DNA of 64,000 nucleotides from Reticulascus tulasneorum (taxonomy: Eukaryota; Ascomycota; Sordariomycetes; Glomerellales; Reticulascaceae). Shown here one piece after another: positions 1 to 10,951 of this stretch. The position numbers and the translations under genes were made by a program. The notes under the pieces were generated by a model. It was not told the DNA's origin. It worked only from the letters and a program-made list of their open reading frames with translations, and ran no database searches. Location of the stretch: assembly GCA_001557505.1 (NCBI GenBank), contig LSAX01000001.1, positions 1,054,001 through 1,118,000 of the forward strand, in the 5' to 3' direction. Each line of letters begins with the position of its first letter. The first letter of the stretch is position 1.

Positions 1-762
1 GAGCAGGAGAAGGGCCTCCGCAAGCGCAAGAGGGAGGTGGGTGCAGACCAGAGCGAAGAGGGAAAATGGAGAAGAATGTACAAGATTTTGTTCCCAGACG
101 ACGACGAGACATCGGTACCAAGTCCCTATAAGTTAATCATTGTCCTGGCAAAAACAGAAGTATTCGGGCTGATACGGGAATAAGACTACGATGATGATCA
201 TGTTGCTGCATGGGAAAATCTCAGAGAAGACGAACTTGATCAGTATGAGCAGTATTTACACCGCGAGCTCCCTCGAGCTGTACGGAGACGATTTGAACTC
301 GAAGTCGCGGAGCTGGCCACTCCCATTGTAAGCCAGCTCAGGCGGCAGCTTGTGGATATCGTCCAGCAGTCTCAATCGCAGCTCTTCCGAGCTTACAGAA
401 AACCCAACAGCCAATTCGCATCTGTTGCGTTCCAGGACCCGAACGGAGACTCACAAGAAATACCACACAGTAACCATTCGGTGGCCGGGTTTGACTTTTC
501 GGCTTTTTTCGTTACGCCAGATCTGACAGAAGGTTACAGCAATCCCGAACGATCCAATATCTTGGACTTGGCTGGTCTCGAAGCCGTGGAGGGCAATGTA
601 TTAGGATCTGACTCCGGATATGGCTCCAACAGCGCCCGTTTGATTACAAAGCCACCTGAAAGCTCGGCAGACGCTATAGGAAGTACTTTACAGGATTTCA
701 GCTCATGTTGGCCCGAAGCTGCAGACGGCGGGTCTATAAAAGACAAAGTGTCTCACGTATAA
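1..762 (+). CDS. 3' end of an unrecognised fungal protein with a conserved LFPDDD...VPSPY segment (5' partial)
   Basis: The reading frame is open from base 1, so the gene starts upstream of the window. Exon 1 (to 131) encodes a basic stretch followed by WRRMYKILFPDDD and VPSPY. This arrangement recurs in fungal proteins often annotated as C2H2-finger or ankyrin proteins; no finger is visible here. A TAA lies in frame at 181-183, so splicing is required. Donor at 132 (GTTAAT) with acceptor ending at 224 joins in frame, giving <1..131,225..762. The second exon encodes an acidic, coiled-coil-like segment (YEQYLHRELPRAVRRRFELE, residues after the junction). A Ser/Gly/Asp-rich tail follows and ends at TAA 760-762. 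An alternative junction (121/185) is also in frame, so the exact splice is uncertain. Function is unknown. Confidence 0.6.
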
Positions 763-1401
763 TTTATCTGTGGGCTTCCTCTACATTAGACGGTACACTA
801 GATTAGATGTCGAGAAGGGGCCTGTAGTTTGGGTGTTGGTGTGTAACATCGAACTTGCCATGAACTGCAATCATCTTGGCATTGGGCTCCCCTCCGTTTA
901 CCCCGGCTGAAGATGGTGTCACACGGCCGTCTCCCGTGCCTTGGGTTACATTGCAGTTTTCAACATCTCGAATGAGCATCCGATATTTAATGCAGATCTA
1001 CACAATGGTTACTCAGCGTGTGCATTTTGGTGTAGGCAGAGTAAAAGTTCGTGTTGATTGGCCTTCAATATCGCCAAGCTCCAGCGACAAAGGGATGCTC
1101 CCGCGTCACAGACGATGGAAGACTAAGAAGGGTTCAAATACAGGAAAAGGTGGTGTAGCTCTGTTCACAAGAAATTGGACGAGTAATTATATCCTGCTAC
1201 AATGTGCATCATTCTAGCACGCAATCCTGGCTTTCCTCACGTAGTCGTTGTTTCTTTTTTCTTCTTTTTACTTCAGGCGTCGATTCCCCCTGGATGCTTT
1301 TCAAAGGAACGAGGTTAAACCCACGTATCCTGAATCATATTCGTTTGCTTTCTCCAATTGACGTCACTATGAGCATCCCAGTACTATTGTGAGGACTTAC
1401 C
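763..1401. other. intergenic, no gene recognised
   Basis: Short open frames are present but have no recognisable domain or coding-like pattern. A T-rich stretch lies near 1251-1275. Confidence 0.5.
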
Positions 1402-2535
1402 ATGTTCATTGCAGTGTACGGCCAGGAGGCACAGTTGCGTTAACAAAAGACCTTTCCTAGCATCGGTGCCACTGGCCATATTGGTGCAGCCGTTCTGAGG
1501 ACATTGCTGCTGGAATACCCTTCGCTGCCTGTTACCGCACTTGTTCGTTCTAACAAAGATGTCCAAGCAATTTCGGAGCAATACCACACTGTCAAGACGA
1601 TAAATGGATCCCTTGAAGACGCGAATCTCTTGGAGACAGAAGCCGGCCATGGGAGACTTGTCATCAGTGAGTTGCGCTTCTAAGGGGTCACGCAGAACGT
1701 CACTGACGTAAATCAAGACTGTGCCCCCGATGTCCCTTATGCCACTGGAATATCTGCTATTATTCGCGGTCTGGCATCCCAAAAGACTTCGTGCTTCTAT
1801 ATACATACCTCCGGGGCGGCTCGCATTGGCGAGATGCCTAATGAAACGGCGGAAGGTCGCGTGTGGGACGACGTGGCCGACTTCGATGATTTGCCAACAA
1901 CAACCACGCACACCACAACCGACCAGCTTGTTGCTGCTGGTAACTCGGAGTATGTCAAAACAGCGATAATATCTCCGCCTTTTGTCATTGGAGCAAGTCC
2001 AAGCCAGACGCATCCCGCACCACTCATATTCCCAGATTTGGTGCACGTCATTAAACAGCTCGGGTGTGGTTTCAGCGTGTCCAGTGGCACCAATATGACT
2101 AGCTTCGTCGATGTGTGCAAGTTAGCTGAGCTCTATGTGCGCCTGGCTGGGGATGCTCTTCAAAACTTGGAGTCGCTGCCTGGTACCTTGCCAAATCCCT
2201 GTATCTGGGGACCAACAGCATACTACTTTCTGTCGTCTCTAGACATTCTTTTCGTCGACTTCATGAAGAACTTGCTGCTTCCGGCGCTCGAGAGTCACAA
2301 TGCTGTAGCCTTGAGGTCTCTGGATGTAAAGCAGCTTGCTCTCGAAGAGCTGAGCGCTATCATTATGGGAAGAGTCGGGGCGGACGGCGAGGTATGGAGC
2401 AGCCATCTTGCTCAAGTTTTCGCCGAGAATATGAGGCCACAAGGTTCCAGAGCCAGGATCTACTTGGGATTTGTACCAAGTCCAAGTCCTGGAGTGATTG
2501 ATGAGGCTGTTGCTGCATTCTTGACAAGTAACTGA
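1402..2535 (+). CDS. NAD(P)-binding Rossmann protein, NmrA/epimerase-like
   Basis: Three exons join in frame: 1402..1415, 1461..1666 and 1718..2535. The introns are 45 and 51 nt (GTACGG..CTAG and GTGAGT..CAAG). The product is 345 aa. The tiny first exon completes the dinucleotide-binding loop: the protein begins MFIAVIGATGHIG, with the GxxGxxG glycines at residues 7-13. Later segments fit an atypical SDR/NmrA-like family: a threonine-rich TTTTHTTT stretch, VKTAIISPPFVIG, and a C-terminal helix-rich half. There is no signal peptide or membrane segment. Substrate and pathway cannot be inferred. The start is chosen because only the 1402 ATG joined at the GTACGG donor restores the complete glycine motif. 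It lies alone between two gene-poor stretches. Confidence 0.8.
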
Positions 2536-3950
2536 GAGTCATAAGATCCAACGGCTGGCTCAATGAAATTGGACGCGTAATCGTGTGTTTTGCTTTGAGA
2601 ATATTTTAACAGATTTTCTTTGAATATCTTGTAGTTTTAGAAATGTGATCACTACCTTCGTCTGATGTCTGACTCGCTCCTTGAAACACACTATCAATTG
2701 GCTCAGCCCGCCTGCCAACAAGGAGGTTGCCAAGCTCGCTCGCCGTTCTCCTGTAAATAATATCGCCTCGTTACCGCAGCAGGGATTTGGTAGCAGAGCT
2801 CTGCATATTCCCTACCCAGCGCACCGAAAATTAGGCAACTAAGAAACCTGTCTGTACAGCATCCATAATCTCGAGACCTTGTGGCTAATAAGCTCTTGAC
2901 CACTAGACTACATATGTCAAGAGTATTGGGCTTGGACATTTAGTTAGAAAGGTACATAGGCAACAAGGCTTAACAAACGGGAGAGTCAGACCAGGGTTGA
3001 AAGTGTTCGGATCACTGACTGATACCTAATTAGCATCAAAAGTTTTGTTTTGTTCCCGCCCTAATTAGAACTGTGTGGTCTGTCGGCGGGAGTTGGTTAT
3101 GCTTCCTCCCTCCTTTTATTGATAGAAGAAAAGGCAATAATTCCAGAGGCAGTAAGTCTATTTCAAGCGATATTTGTCATTCCAAAATACCCAGGCGAGA
3201 ACGCTGCTGACACCTTAGTCATTGAAAGCCACATGCAAATAATGTCCCATATGTATGGTTGGGGCCCATACCGCCTTGGGGGAGCCCCCACTCTAGCTGT
3301 TGAGTTTCTTGTCTTGCAAATTGGTTTGGTCAACCCGACCTTGCGGCGGCGGGCCGCCCACCCAATCAGCCTGCTAATAAATAAGTCTGCAAGAATAAGG
3401 TAGTCTAGCACATCTACAAGTTGCTTTTAGCTACTGGAGGACATCTACGCAAGCTGACCACTTGAGTCTGTGTCAATCTCCACTCGAGGTCGGCTGATAG
3501 CTTGAGCTTCGTTTCGCAGTCACAACGGCCGCAGGGGATAATCGCATAGGTCATGCTGCGCGAGAATATGCTTAGTTAGAAAGGGTTAATAGGCTCATCA
3601 ACCTAACCGCCTGGGAATAATTACTCAATAGGGTATTAATGGCTTGGCATCGTCCAGTATCTCGCCGGAGCGGCGTAAACCGCCTACCGAGGGAATCCTA
3701 GAAAGTGGCTGTGCCCGCCAAAGTCCAAGCTGGTCAATTCTGGTACTTGGTTGTCTTGGTGTGCTTCCTGGTTCAGTCCAGAGGCATAAGGCAGGTTCCA
3801 AGTCGAGGCTATTATATATAAAGCTGTCCGGTTCCACCTTCACGCCTTTGAGAGCAACACCAGAAAAGCGGAAAACTCAGGTCCTAGAGCTTTATTTCTC
3901 CTACAGAGTCAGTCATCAAATATTCACTCGTTTCCACCCAATCAGCAAAG
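2536..3950. other. 1.4-kb AT-rich intergenic stretch
   Basis: No gene is recognised. The sequence TTAGTTAGAAAGG occurs at both 2940-2952 and 3572-3584. CCTAATTAG is repeated near 3026 and 3060. An A-box-like motif is present on the minus strand at 2900-2910. The promoter of the secreted-protein gene at 3951 occupies the right end. Confidence 0.45.
3813..3822 (+). promoter_or_regulatory. TATA box of the secreted-protein gene
   Basis: TATATATAAA lies about 130 nt upstream of the ATG at 3951 on the same strand, a usual distance for a fungal TATA promoter with a short leader. Confidence 0.45.
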
Positions 3951-4595
3951 ATGATATCCTGTTTCGTTCTCTTCCTTAGCTGCATTTTCTTTGCACCACT
4001 GGCACACAGCAGCCCGGCGCCATCGGCCGCAAGTGGTCCGCCAACCTTCGATGAACTCACCTCTATCTACGGCACACTAGATGACTGGCAGCCAGTCTAC
4101 GGCCTGAATGGCACTGAGAAGATGATCATCGCATACGAGCCACCCGCCGTCACCGACCCTGAGAAGCGTGCGCTGCTGTCCTCGCTCCTCTCCAGGCGCT
4201 CGAATACTCCCCTTAAGAAACGACAGGTGAATGTAGAGTGCTACAGATCCCCTGGCAGCTGGACTTCACATGAGCAACTCTACAAAGGCGTGCTTCAGTA
4301 TTGCGCGGATGCGGAATATAGCTCCAGTCGAAACGATCACCAGCAGTATAAGCTTTGGTGGCAGGACAACAGCGGCAATTGGCGCCGCTTTATTGACTCG
4401 CGCGGCAAGGAGACTCAAGTGTGGTATCATATGAAGTGGCTCCGCCCAGAATCTTGGAATCGCTATGACTGTGAGTCGAGGTTGAACGAAGTCGTCTGGA
4501 ATTGCCGCGGGACTACCACCAACCCTCCAGACACAGCTGGAGGCATCAATTACTTTCGGGATCGTGTACAGATTGGCCTCGACTGTGTTGAGTAG
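3951..4595 (+). CDS. small secreted protein with a Kex2-type propeptide; effector candidate
   Basis: Single exon, 214 aa. Residues 1-20 form a clear signal peptide (MISCFVLFLSCIFFAPLAHS). An acidic propeptide-like part follows and ends at a dibasic site, KKR at 89-91. Cleavage there would release a mature chain of about 123 aa starting QVNVECY. The mature part has cysteines at 97, 118, 174, 185 and 212 and is rich in Trp, Tyr and Arg. Five cysteines is an odd number, so either one is unpaired or the chain dimerises. No known domain is recognised. Size, secretion and processing fit a fungal effector or antimicrobial-type secreted protein, but this is inference. A good TATA box lies about 130 nt upstream. 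Confidence 0.75.
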   Translation: MISCFVLFLSCIFFAPLAHSSPAPSAASGPPTFDELTSIYGTLDDWQPVYGLNGTEKMIIAYEPPAVTDPEKRALLSSLLSRRSNTPLKKRQVNVECYRSPGSWTSHEQLYKGVLQYCADAEYSSSRNDHQQYKLWWQDNSGNWRRFIDSRGKETQVWYHMKWLRPESWNRYDCESRLNEVVWNCRGTTTNPPDTAGGINYFRDRVQIGLDCVE

Positions 4596-5970
4596 GCGTA
4601 GGAAATGATGGACTTGAGAGAGGAACTGGTAAGGCCGGAGAAGACAAGAAGACGCTCTGTAAAGCTAGGGTGTTCCATAGTGCCATCTCTATGTGATTGA
4701 AGGGTCGGCCCGGTCAATCATAAAATCCATTAGTTTACGCATATTTAAGGTGCTACATTTTCTCTAATGTTCCTTTGCAAGAGTTTGAGATCCTCCTCTA
4801 AACCAAAAAGTACTGCCGCTAACTTGATTTCTTTCTCGCTATGTGAGAGCACTGCAATTATCGATCGGAGCCTCTTAATATTATGAAAGTCCCTGCATAG
4901 ATATCCGGTGGCGGCCGTTAGAATCTGGAGTTCAATCATATCATTGGACAAATTCCATTCAAAACTTAGCAGCTGTTTCTCGCTTAAGCAACATGTCGGC
5001 AATCATCTCGATCAGCCGCAACAGATGTGGCCAGCACTGACTGACTAGCGTCACTGTAAGCACCACTCTTAGCCATGGTTGGCTACGGGAAAATGTAAGC
5101 TCTTTCCCCTGAATTCATTATCTCCGAACATGGCTTTCGGACATTTGAGTCCAATTGCTCAAGTCGCATCTTGTCCCCTTTCCAGTGCCTCGCAGCCTCC
5201 CAGGTGACGGCTTCAGCCGCACAACTTATTATCGGCCGACAGTATCCGTCACGCTTTTTTGAGAGTTGATTCGCGGGAACTGATGATGTCTAAGTACTGC
5301 AACCAGCCATACCAGAGTCCCCGATGAAATTGCTACTCTCAGCCCTACATCTAACTCAGGCTAGTATCCTACCGCTCGCGTTCGATGAAACCTTTCAGGC
5401 TTTCACCCTAGAGTTACGATGAGTCGACGGAGCCGGAGTGTTACGTATCATCATGGCTAGGACGCACCTACTTTCCTCATTGTGTGGTCGATCTTCAGCT
5501 AGAAGCCTATGCTATGTAGGGGCCGAACGACAGCAGTGCACACAAGAGGCCGTCGTCGACTCGGGGCGAAGCAGACAAGGTTATGACTCGGATACTGCCT
5601 CAAAGAACGCCTTGTCTAGTCGATTTCAGCCTGCAAGGTTCAGCATGTGCGGCCTTGTGAGGCACAGGTCCCCATTGGATCCGGACTCGGAAGCCATACA
5701 GGACCGGCGAAGCCGCCAAGTATATGAACGTGCTACGCCATGGGGTGCCGAGTCTCCACCTATCAGAGCATTAGGGCCATGGCCTGTTAACTCAGACAAC
5801 CAAATAGCATAACAGCGGCCAGCTCGAGGCTGAATTTGGCCGATGCCGACAAATGATCCCACCGTTAATAAGAAGCTCAGATTTCCGAAGAAGTCGCAAC
5901 TCGGTCGCAGTTCTCCATCCTCTCACAGATCGCCACTTCTCCGACCAACTGCTTCTCCCCAAGCGACAAC
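4596..5970. other. intergenic with a possible minus-strand gene remnant
   Basis: The only coding-like piece is the 85-codon minus-strand frame at 4745-5002, listed separately. Frames at 5438-5862 look non-coding: Arg/Ser-rich, no domain, overlapping frames on both strands. Confidence 0.4.
4745..5002 (-). pseudogene. possible C-terminal remnant of an unknown helical protein
   Basis: This 85-codon minus-strand frame has a plausible amphipathic-helix composition (IIAVLSHSEKEIKLAAVLFG, then LEEDLKLLQRNIRENV) and ends at a clean stop. No continuation or spliced upstream exon was found, and the family is not recognised. It may be a gene fragment or a chance frame. Confidence 0.25.
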
Positions 5971-8493
5971 ATGGGCGTCCCACTGCCTCCAGTGGTCCAC
6001 GGCCCCATCTTCCCCATCACTCCCGTAGTGCATCTAACCGGTCTCGAGCTTGGATGGACAGCCTATGTACACGGGTCCCGCTCAGGACTTCTCTCCTCAG
6101 TGGAGTACACGGATCCGCAACTGCCACTGACAGACCAGTGGATTGACCTGGCACTGCTTCCACAAGCAGGTGACTTTATCATTGTTGAGCAGCACTTAGT
6201 ACCCGAACTGAGTGGCGAGGTGTTCGTGAGCGGACTACCGCCATTTGATACCGGAGTTCACGTCCTTCCCCTCCCAGAGATTCAACTTCCCACTCCCAGC
6301 ATCAGGACTCCAATCCACACTTGCAGCGGCTCGATCGACCTCGACGGCATCATTCCCGGCGCTTGGGTTGTCATTGAGATTCAAGATGGACCGGTGCTAC
6401 TGCAAAAGCATGCTCGCCGCGGCTCATGGGACGCCTTCGAACTACCAGGAGAGGATCCTCTACCTGAGGGTGCGTGGATCAACGTGTGGCAAGAAGTCCG
6501 AGACAAGAAGTTCCCTTCTTTGCGGAGTAACTCTGCATGGACTGGGCCGATCCAGAACTTGGGGTTCAAGAATCCGCTCCGACAGACAGAATACTGTGCT
6601 GTGCCCACCACCTGCCACAACGACTTGTGTCTGGACAACCAACTTCCGGGGGCGGGCATCTGGGCTCAGGCACCCATAGCAGAAGCCCACCACGCCTGGT
6701 TTACAATCAAAGCAAAATCAAAAAGTCAGGTATATCACGGCTATTGGGTTGAGCCAATCACAGCCGGTCCGCCCGGGTTTGTCGAGTCTACTCAGTCGTT
6801 CCCACGCTGCAATCTCGCCTCGGAAATGTCGAAATCCGCACCAATAGTCAAAGCCACCAAATACGCCGCACCTAAGATGGACATGCCGCTGTGCGCGGAC
6901 TCAAAGTTCATCTCGCTCACTGGGCTGGAGACTGGGACTACACTTAACATTCGGCGCATCGTCGGCGATGGTACGGGTCCATTGCAAGAATGGAGCCCGC
7001 CAATCTCGTCCCCCAGCCAGACCTTCTTGCTTCCTCAGGGTTGGCCCATGACGGATGCAAACGGTCCGGTTTCCTTTATTATGTCGCAGCGAGGAAAGGG
7101 CGAATGTGCCTTACCAGCCGATGAAAGCCCTCCGTACCAAGTGGTGCCGTACCTTATTCCGCCAGGAGAGAAAGCCAAGGATCTCAAGATTCAGCCCCAA
7201 GGGACGTGGATCTGCTCCAGGGGCGTCAGAGTATCGAACCTGCTAGTGGGAACTCAAGTTTCCATCCAGTCTACCGATGGCTGGCGTAGAACCGAGCTGA
7301 TCCCAGTGATAGCTGAGTCTATGTTTATCCCATTTCCGGTGCCACTCAGCCCCCTACCAAAGGGTGGTCAGCTCTACGCTCACCAGGAAACTTGCAACGC
7401 GGATGCCTCTTCCAATTTCATTACTGTCCAGAAATCCCCGCAGCTGCCGGCGCCTGCTCTCGCGGTTCGCCCACGACCCGGCGACATGTTTGTCGCCGCT
7501 ACTGGGCTCGTCATCGGGGCCAGTGCCTATGTCTTGGTAGATGGGAACCGGTTTACTCCATCGGGAAGGTTGTGGTCGTCGGAGGTAACAGTTGAGGACG
7601 TTACACAGACCATATCATTACCTGAAGAGCTGTCGCTGGGGCAATCCGTTCAGGTGCTTCAGTACCTCTGTGATCCGCACGACCTCAGTCCCATCGACAC
7701 TCTTGCGGAGCGGGTTGAAAAGTACACCATCGAACTTAAACCAAACTTGTACTACGGCGTGATATACCGGGGCGGGCACACCGAGATAAAAGTTGATTGC
7801 GTGGACAAAGACAGAAAGATGGATATTAACCGCGCCGAGTTTGGCCTTGTAACCTACAACGGGCACTCAGTCCCCTGTGGGACGACAACGAATGACTATT
7901 ACGAGTTTGACGATCCCCGACAGAATATCACCGCCATTCTCCCCGAGAACGGCCTCGTCAACAAGGCTGAAAAGCTCATGCGGCTCGCATGGCGCCAGGC
8001 ACCAATAGAGGACGGAGGTGGGGGAGGTGGAGGCGGAAACAACCCCCCGGGATCGGGTGGTGGCGGCGGTGGCGGCAACCCGCTCACTCTCGTTGGCATT
8101 GGCACTAGCTTCCTCACCAGCCGCGGCGACGTGGCCGTTACGAGTGTTCAGTGGACACTAACGCCGGCATGGCCCGGAGCGTCGGATGTCTCTGTGTCGG
8201 GCCAGCTGCAGGGCGGGGGCACTATCACTGGATTTCACGGCTTTGAGATCCCCGCAAACGTCGTCGACCCAATGGTGAGAGTCCTTGGAACGGTGGTGTA
8301 CAGCTGGAACGGCCAAGCATTGTCGTTTGGCCTGGCTGGGCTGGCAGCCATCGGACGCAGCCCGTGCCTCAGCTTCAACTTGGCCTTTGACTGGGATCGG
8401 TCGTCGCTGCATCCAGGCGGGTTTGTGATCCGATGGGCAAATGGAGAGACAGGGGATGGACCGGTACATTCAGATGGCACGAGCTGCGGATGA
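5971..8493 (+). CDS. 840-aa intronless repeat protein with beta-rich GLxxGxxV modules and a Gly-linked C-terminal domain
   Basis: A single long exon with no signal peptide or membrane segment. At least five diverged modules of roughly 80-130 residues can be aligned by eye. Each has a core of the form I/V-x-L/V-x-GL-xx-G-xx-V-x-I followed by a loop: HLTGLELGWTAYVHG, IDLDGIIPGAWVVIEIQDG, ISLTGLETGTTLNIRR, VRVSNLLVGTQVSIQSTDG and FVAATGLVIGASAYVLVDG. Several are preceded by a cysteine and followed by a W/F-S-x-L-P segment. Near residue 680-710 are two polyglycine stretches around NNPPGS. These act like a linker to a C-terminal beta-rich domain of about 130 aa. The repeats resemble Ig-like or carbohydrate-binding sandwich modules of bacterial type. 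The family is not recognised, and absence of introns in an intron-rich neighbourhood is notable. Confidence 0.8.
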   Translation: MGVPLPPVVHGPIFPITPVVHLTGLELGWTAYVHGSRSGLLSSVEYTDPQLPLTDQWIDLALLPQAGDFIIVEQHLVPELSGEVFVSGLPPFDTGVHVLPLPEIQLPTPSIRTPIHTCSGSIDLDGIIPGAWVVIEIQDGPVLLQKHARRGSWDAFELPGEDPLPEGAWINVWQEVRDKKFPSLRSNSAWTGPIQNLGFKNPLRQTEYCAVPTTCHNDLCLDNQLPGAGIWAQAPIAEAHHAWFTIKAKSKSQVYHGYWVEPITAGPPGFVESTQSFPRCNLASEMSKSAPIVKATKYAAPKMDMPLCADSKFISLTGLETGTTLNIRRIVGDGTGPLQEWSPPISSPSQTFLLPQGWPMTDANGPVSFIMSQRGKGECALPADESPPYQVVPYLIPPGEKAKDLKIQPQGTWICSRGVRVSNLLVGTQVSIQSTDGWRRTELIPVIAESMFIPFPVPLSPLPKGGQLYAHQETCNADASSNFITVQKSPQLPAPALAVRPRPGDMFVAATGLVIGASAYVLVDGNRFTPSGRLWSSEVTVEDVTQTISLPEELSLGQSVQVLQYLCDPHDLSPIDTLAERVEKYTIELKPNLYYGVIYRGGHTEIKVDCVDKDRKMDINRAEFGLVTYNGHSVPCGTTTNDYYEFDDPRQNITAILPENGLVNKAEKLMRLAWRQAPIEDGGGGGGGGNNPPGSGGGGGGGNPLTLVGIGTSFLTSRGDVAVTSVQWTLTPAWPGASDVSVSGQLQGGGTITGFHGFEIPANVVDPMVRVLGTVVYSWNGQALSFGLAGLAAIGRSPCLSFNLAFDWDRSSLHPGGFVIRWANGETGDGPVHSDGTSCG

Positions 8494-8958
8494 TGGTCAA
8501 TGAAGACACAGTTGTGCATTCCCCAGCGGGCATTGCTACTGCGAAACTGGTCCGGAAGTAGTAGTAGTGGCGCTCCACAGTGACCCGCGTGGTGTTGTCA
8601 TGTAATCTTGTCATCTCCCTTGCGCTGCAGCCCAAATTAGGGACCATCTTGTACACGAACTCTGTATTCTGTTAACTCATCCTAGAAATCGTTGTTATCC
8701 TCTTCGGCTTTCATGACTGACTCAGAGTAACAAATTACCCTCAGTTACGACCTAAGTGACGATTTGCCATGAATTCCAGGTAAAAATTTGTGGAACACAA
8801 AGAGCCCTTTGCCTCTGCGGATGAGGCACCATCGTGTTCCCATATCAGAACATCACCACGCCTCCTTATTGCAACCCTCACCCCACTTCCAGTCTTTCAC
8901 TTCAAAAGTTTGGATAAGCAAGAGAATCGAAATGCCAAGAAGATACTCAACTCGTCTT
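8494..8958. other. convergent intergenic spacer
   Basis: This is the 3' flank of both the 840-aa protein gene (plus) and the HET gene (minus). No further feature is seen. Confidence 0.5.
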
Positions 8959-10951
8959 TCATACAAGTGTGATTTCTTGTTTCTCGATGCTCAGACTTTC
9001 AATCTCCCCATTCATCATGCCATGAACGTAAGCTTCACCAACAAGCAGATACTCTTCCGGAACTGCAGTAGCCGCCGGTCTCAGGACATGTGCCGAAGTC
9101 TGACCTCCATCGAAAACACAAAGCACATCACCATCCGTAATATTTCGCGGTCCATATCCGAATCGGCCTCCTACGGTGCGAAAAAGACATCTGTGCTCTA
9201 GATATAACCACACACTGGCCATGAATATGTTCGCAGGAGCGTCCGGGTCGATGAAACCCAGAATGTCATTATCCGGGCCATCCAGTACCAATGTATCGAA
9301 ATCCTGCCAGGTGTGGGTTTCTAAAAGCCTGCAACGCATTAGTCATTGCCATCCTTCCGGCTAACGCTCTTGACGTATACCTGTGAATCAACGCCGAGAA
9401 CTGCGTAAGTCCAGTCTGAAAGCAGTAAAACTGTTCATAAGACAAAGTCTCGTGTCGGGTCTTTGTGACGTTTCCGATGAGTGTGCGCCAGTAGGTATCC
9501 AGGTTCTCCTGCCCATGAGTTCCGTCCAAAGTATCCGGGAGATGCTCGGGCAAGCTGCCAACATTTGGGCCCAAGACTGCATCCGCTATTGATTTCTCCC
9601 ACTCTCCAATGTCAAGAAGCGCTCGTAGTGGTCCACCATTGGTCCTTGGATATGCGAATGGGGACGGTATCTGTGGGAACACCTGATTTACCGAATCAAA
9701 GATGGTACCTCGCACGACGAGATCGCTTTGGCGTCGACCCTGACGAACGAAGGGTGGCTCTTTACTGACCATGTAGTTTGCGCTTGGCGTTTGGCCGATT
9801 GAAATCAAGGCTTCTGTTGATTTTCTACTGTTCGGCTGTTGATGAGGATCGGGACACCAACTGGGCAATCCGCCCATTTTGTCTAGAAACGTGGCTGTAT
9901 TCAGCAGATGCCACCAATATTTCCGTTTGGGGTCGGCGTTGTTGAATATGTACTGGAAAAATCTCGAATACAGCTCAACTAGAGACAGACTTTCGTCTAT
10001 GCCCAGCTCGGAAGACCTTTTCTCCCCTAGAAATCCGAGAACGCCGTATACTCGATCGCGGGGGTTGGCACATAGCTTAGTTTTAGCGGTGTGAAATATA
10101 ACGCGAACAAGATGAGAAGGGACCGATGCTGCCAGGTTCTCTTCCATCTCAATCTCCAATTGCTTGGTCAGGTCTCTGATGCTGAACACACCGAGGCTAT
10201 CGATGATTCTTTTGGTTTCGAGCTTCTTGCTATTCGCATCCCGCATTTTCTCGAGCTGGTGCCCGTCTGACTGTGCCTTTTCCAGGACTGTCGCATCTAT
10301 AATATGCGACCCGCAGAGAAACACGAGTTTTCTTGCCAGAGCAGCTTCCTGGATAATCCAGAGACGACTGAACCAATTATTACAAAGTAGGTCAAAGACT
10401 GCATTCCAGATGGGAGAAGACATCTCAGGGAGCCCTAAGGACTCGGGGGTTGGACGAGTGTGATCCCAGTAGTAGTTCTGGGCGCTCAGCTCCTCGGAAA
10501 CCTGTACTATCCGAGGTAGCAGCGATATGGCCTCTTGGGTGTGTTCTGTCCCACAACCTAGCCAAACCCAGACTTCTGTTGCCTGGCGATAGACTCGATG
10601 CATTAGCCTAATCTGCACCATCTTCTCTGCATTGTCATCTTGGTTGATGCAAAGCGCATCGATCCATATGGGCCGCGGTGATTGGCGCCGCGCCAGATAT
10701 GGCAGCGCGTCCCTAAGGCTCTTGTGAATGGGCAGCTCACGGCCATTACAAACGAAGGGGAAGGTTTGCGTCAGTTCTCCCCAGGTATAAGACAAGGCAT
10801 CGAACGCAGTGGAAGTAACAGCATCGTCATTGGAAAGTCGCGCCGGTTGGAGAGACCATGTGACGTTTTCGCCCTGGAGGTTGGCGTAAAGAAGTCTGAT
10901 CTCGCCAGCCTGAAGCGGAGCGTACTCATATGCCAAGTTCATTCCAGTCAT
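8959..10951 (-). CDS. HET-domain (heterokaryon incompatibility) protein
   Basis: Two exons on the minus strand, 10951..9381 and 9328..8959, flank a 52-nt intron (GTATAC..TTGCAG) and encode 646 aa. The N-terminal HET domain (about residues 48-200) carries its usual markers: FDALSYTWG, IWIDALCINQDD, QIRLMHRVYRQA and VWVWLG. The C-terminal part has the conserved GRFGYGPRNITDGDVLCVF segment followed by EYLLVGEAYVHGMM, typical of full-length proteins of this class. HET proteins trigger cell death when genetically different hyphae fuse, and many copies have unknown partners. The gene appears intact: splice sites are in frame and there are no stops. Neighbours on both sides are unrelated. Confidence 0.9.

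Noticed and set aside
132..224. Gene 1 as a pseudogene because of the TAA at 181
   Set aside because: An intron 132-224 removes the stop and joins both exons in frame.
876..1392. Two plus-strand frames upstream of the Rossmann gene
   Set aside because: No recognisable domain; no splice joining them to the downstream gene.
2900..2910. tRNA/SINE A-box-like motif TAGTCTAGTGG on the minus strand
   Set aside because: No proper B box at tRNA spacing and no cloverleaf could be drawn; a chance match is likely.
5438..5862. Frames on both strands as small genes
   Set aside because: No domain, signal peptide or coding-like pattern, and the opposite strands overlap.
8158..8656. Minus-strand frames antisense to the end of the repeat protein
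   Set aside because: These are shadows of GC-rich coding sequence; proline-rich antisense of polyglycine.
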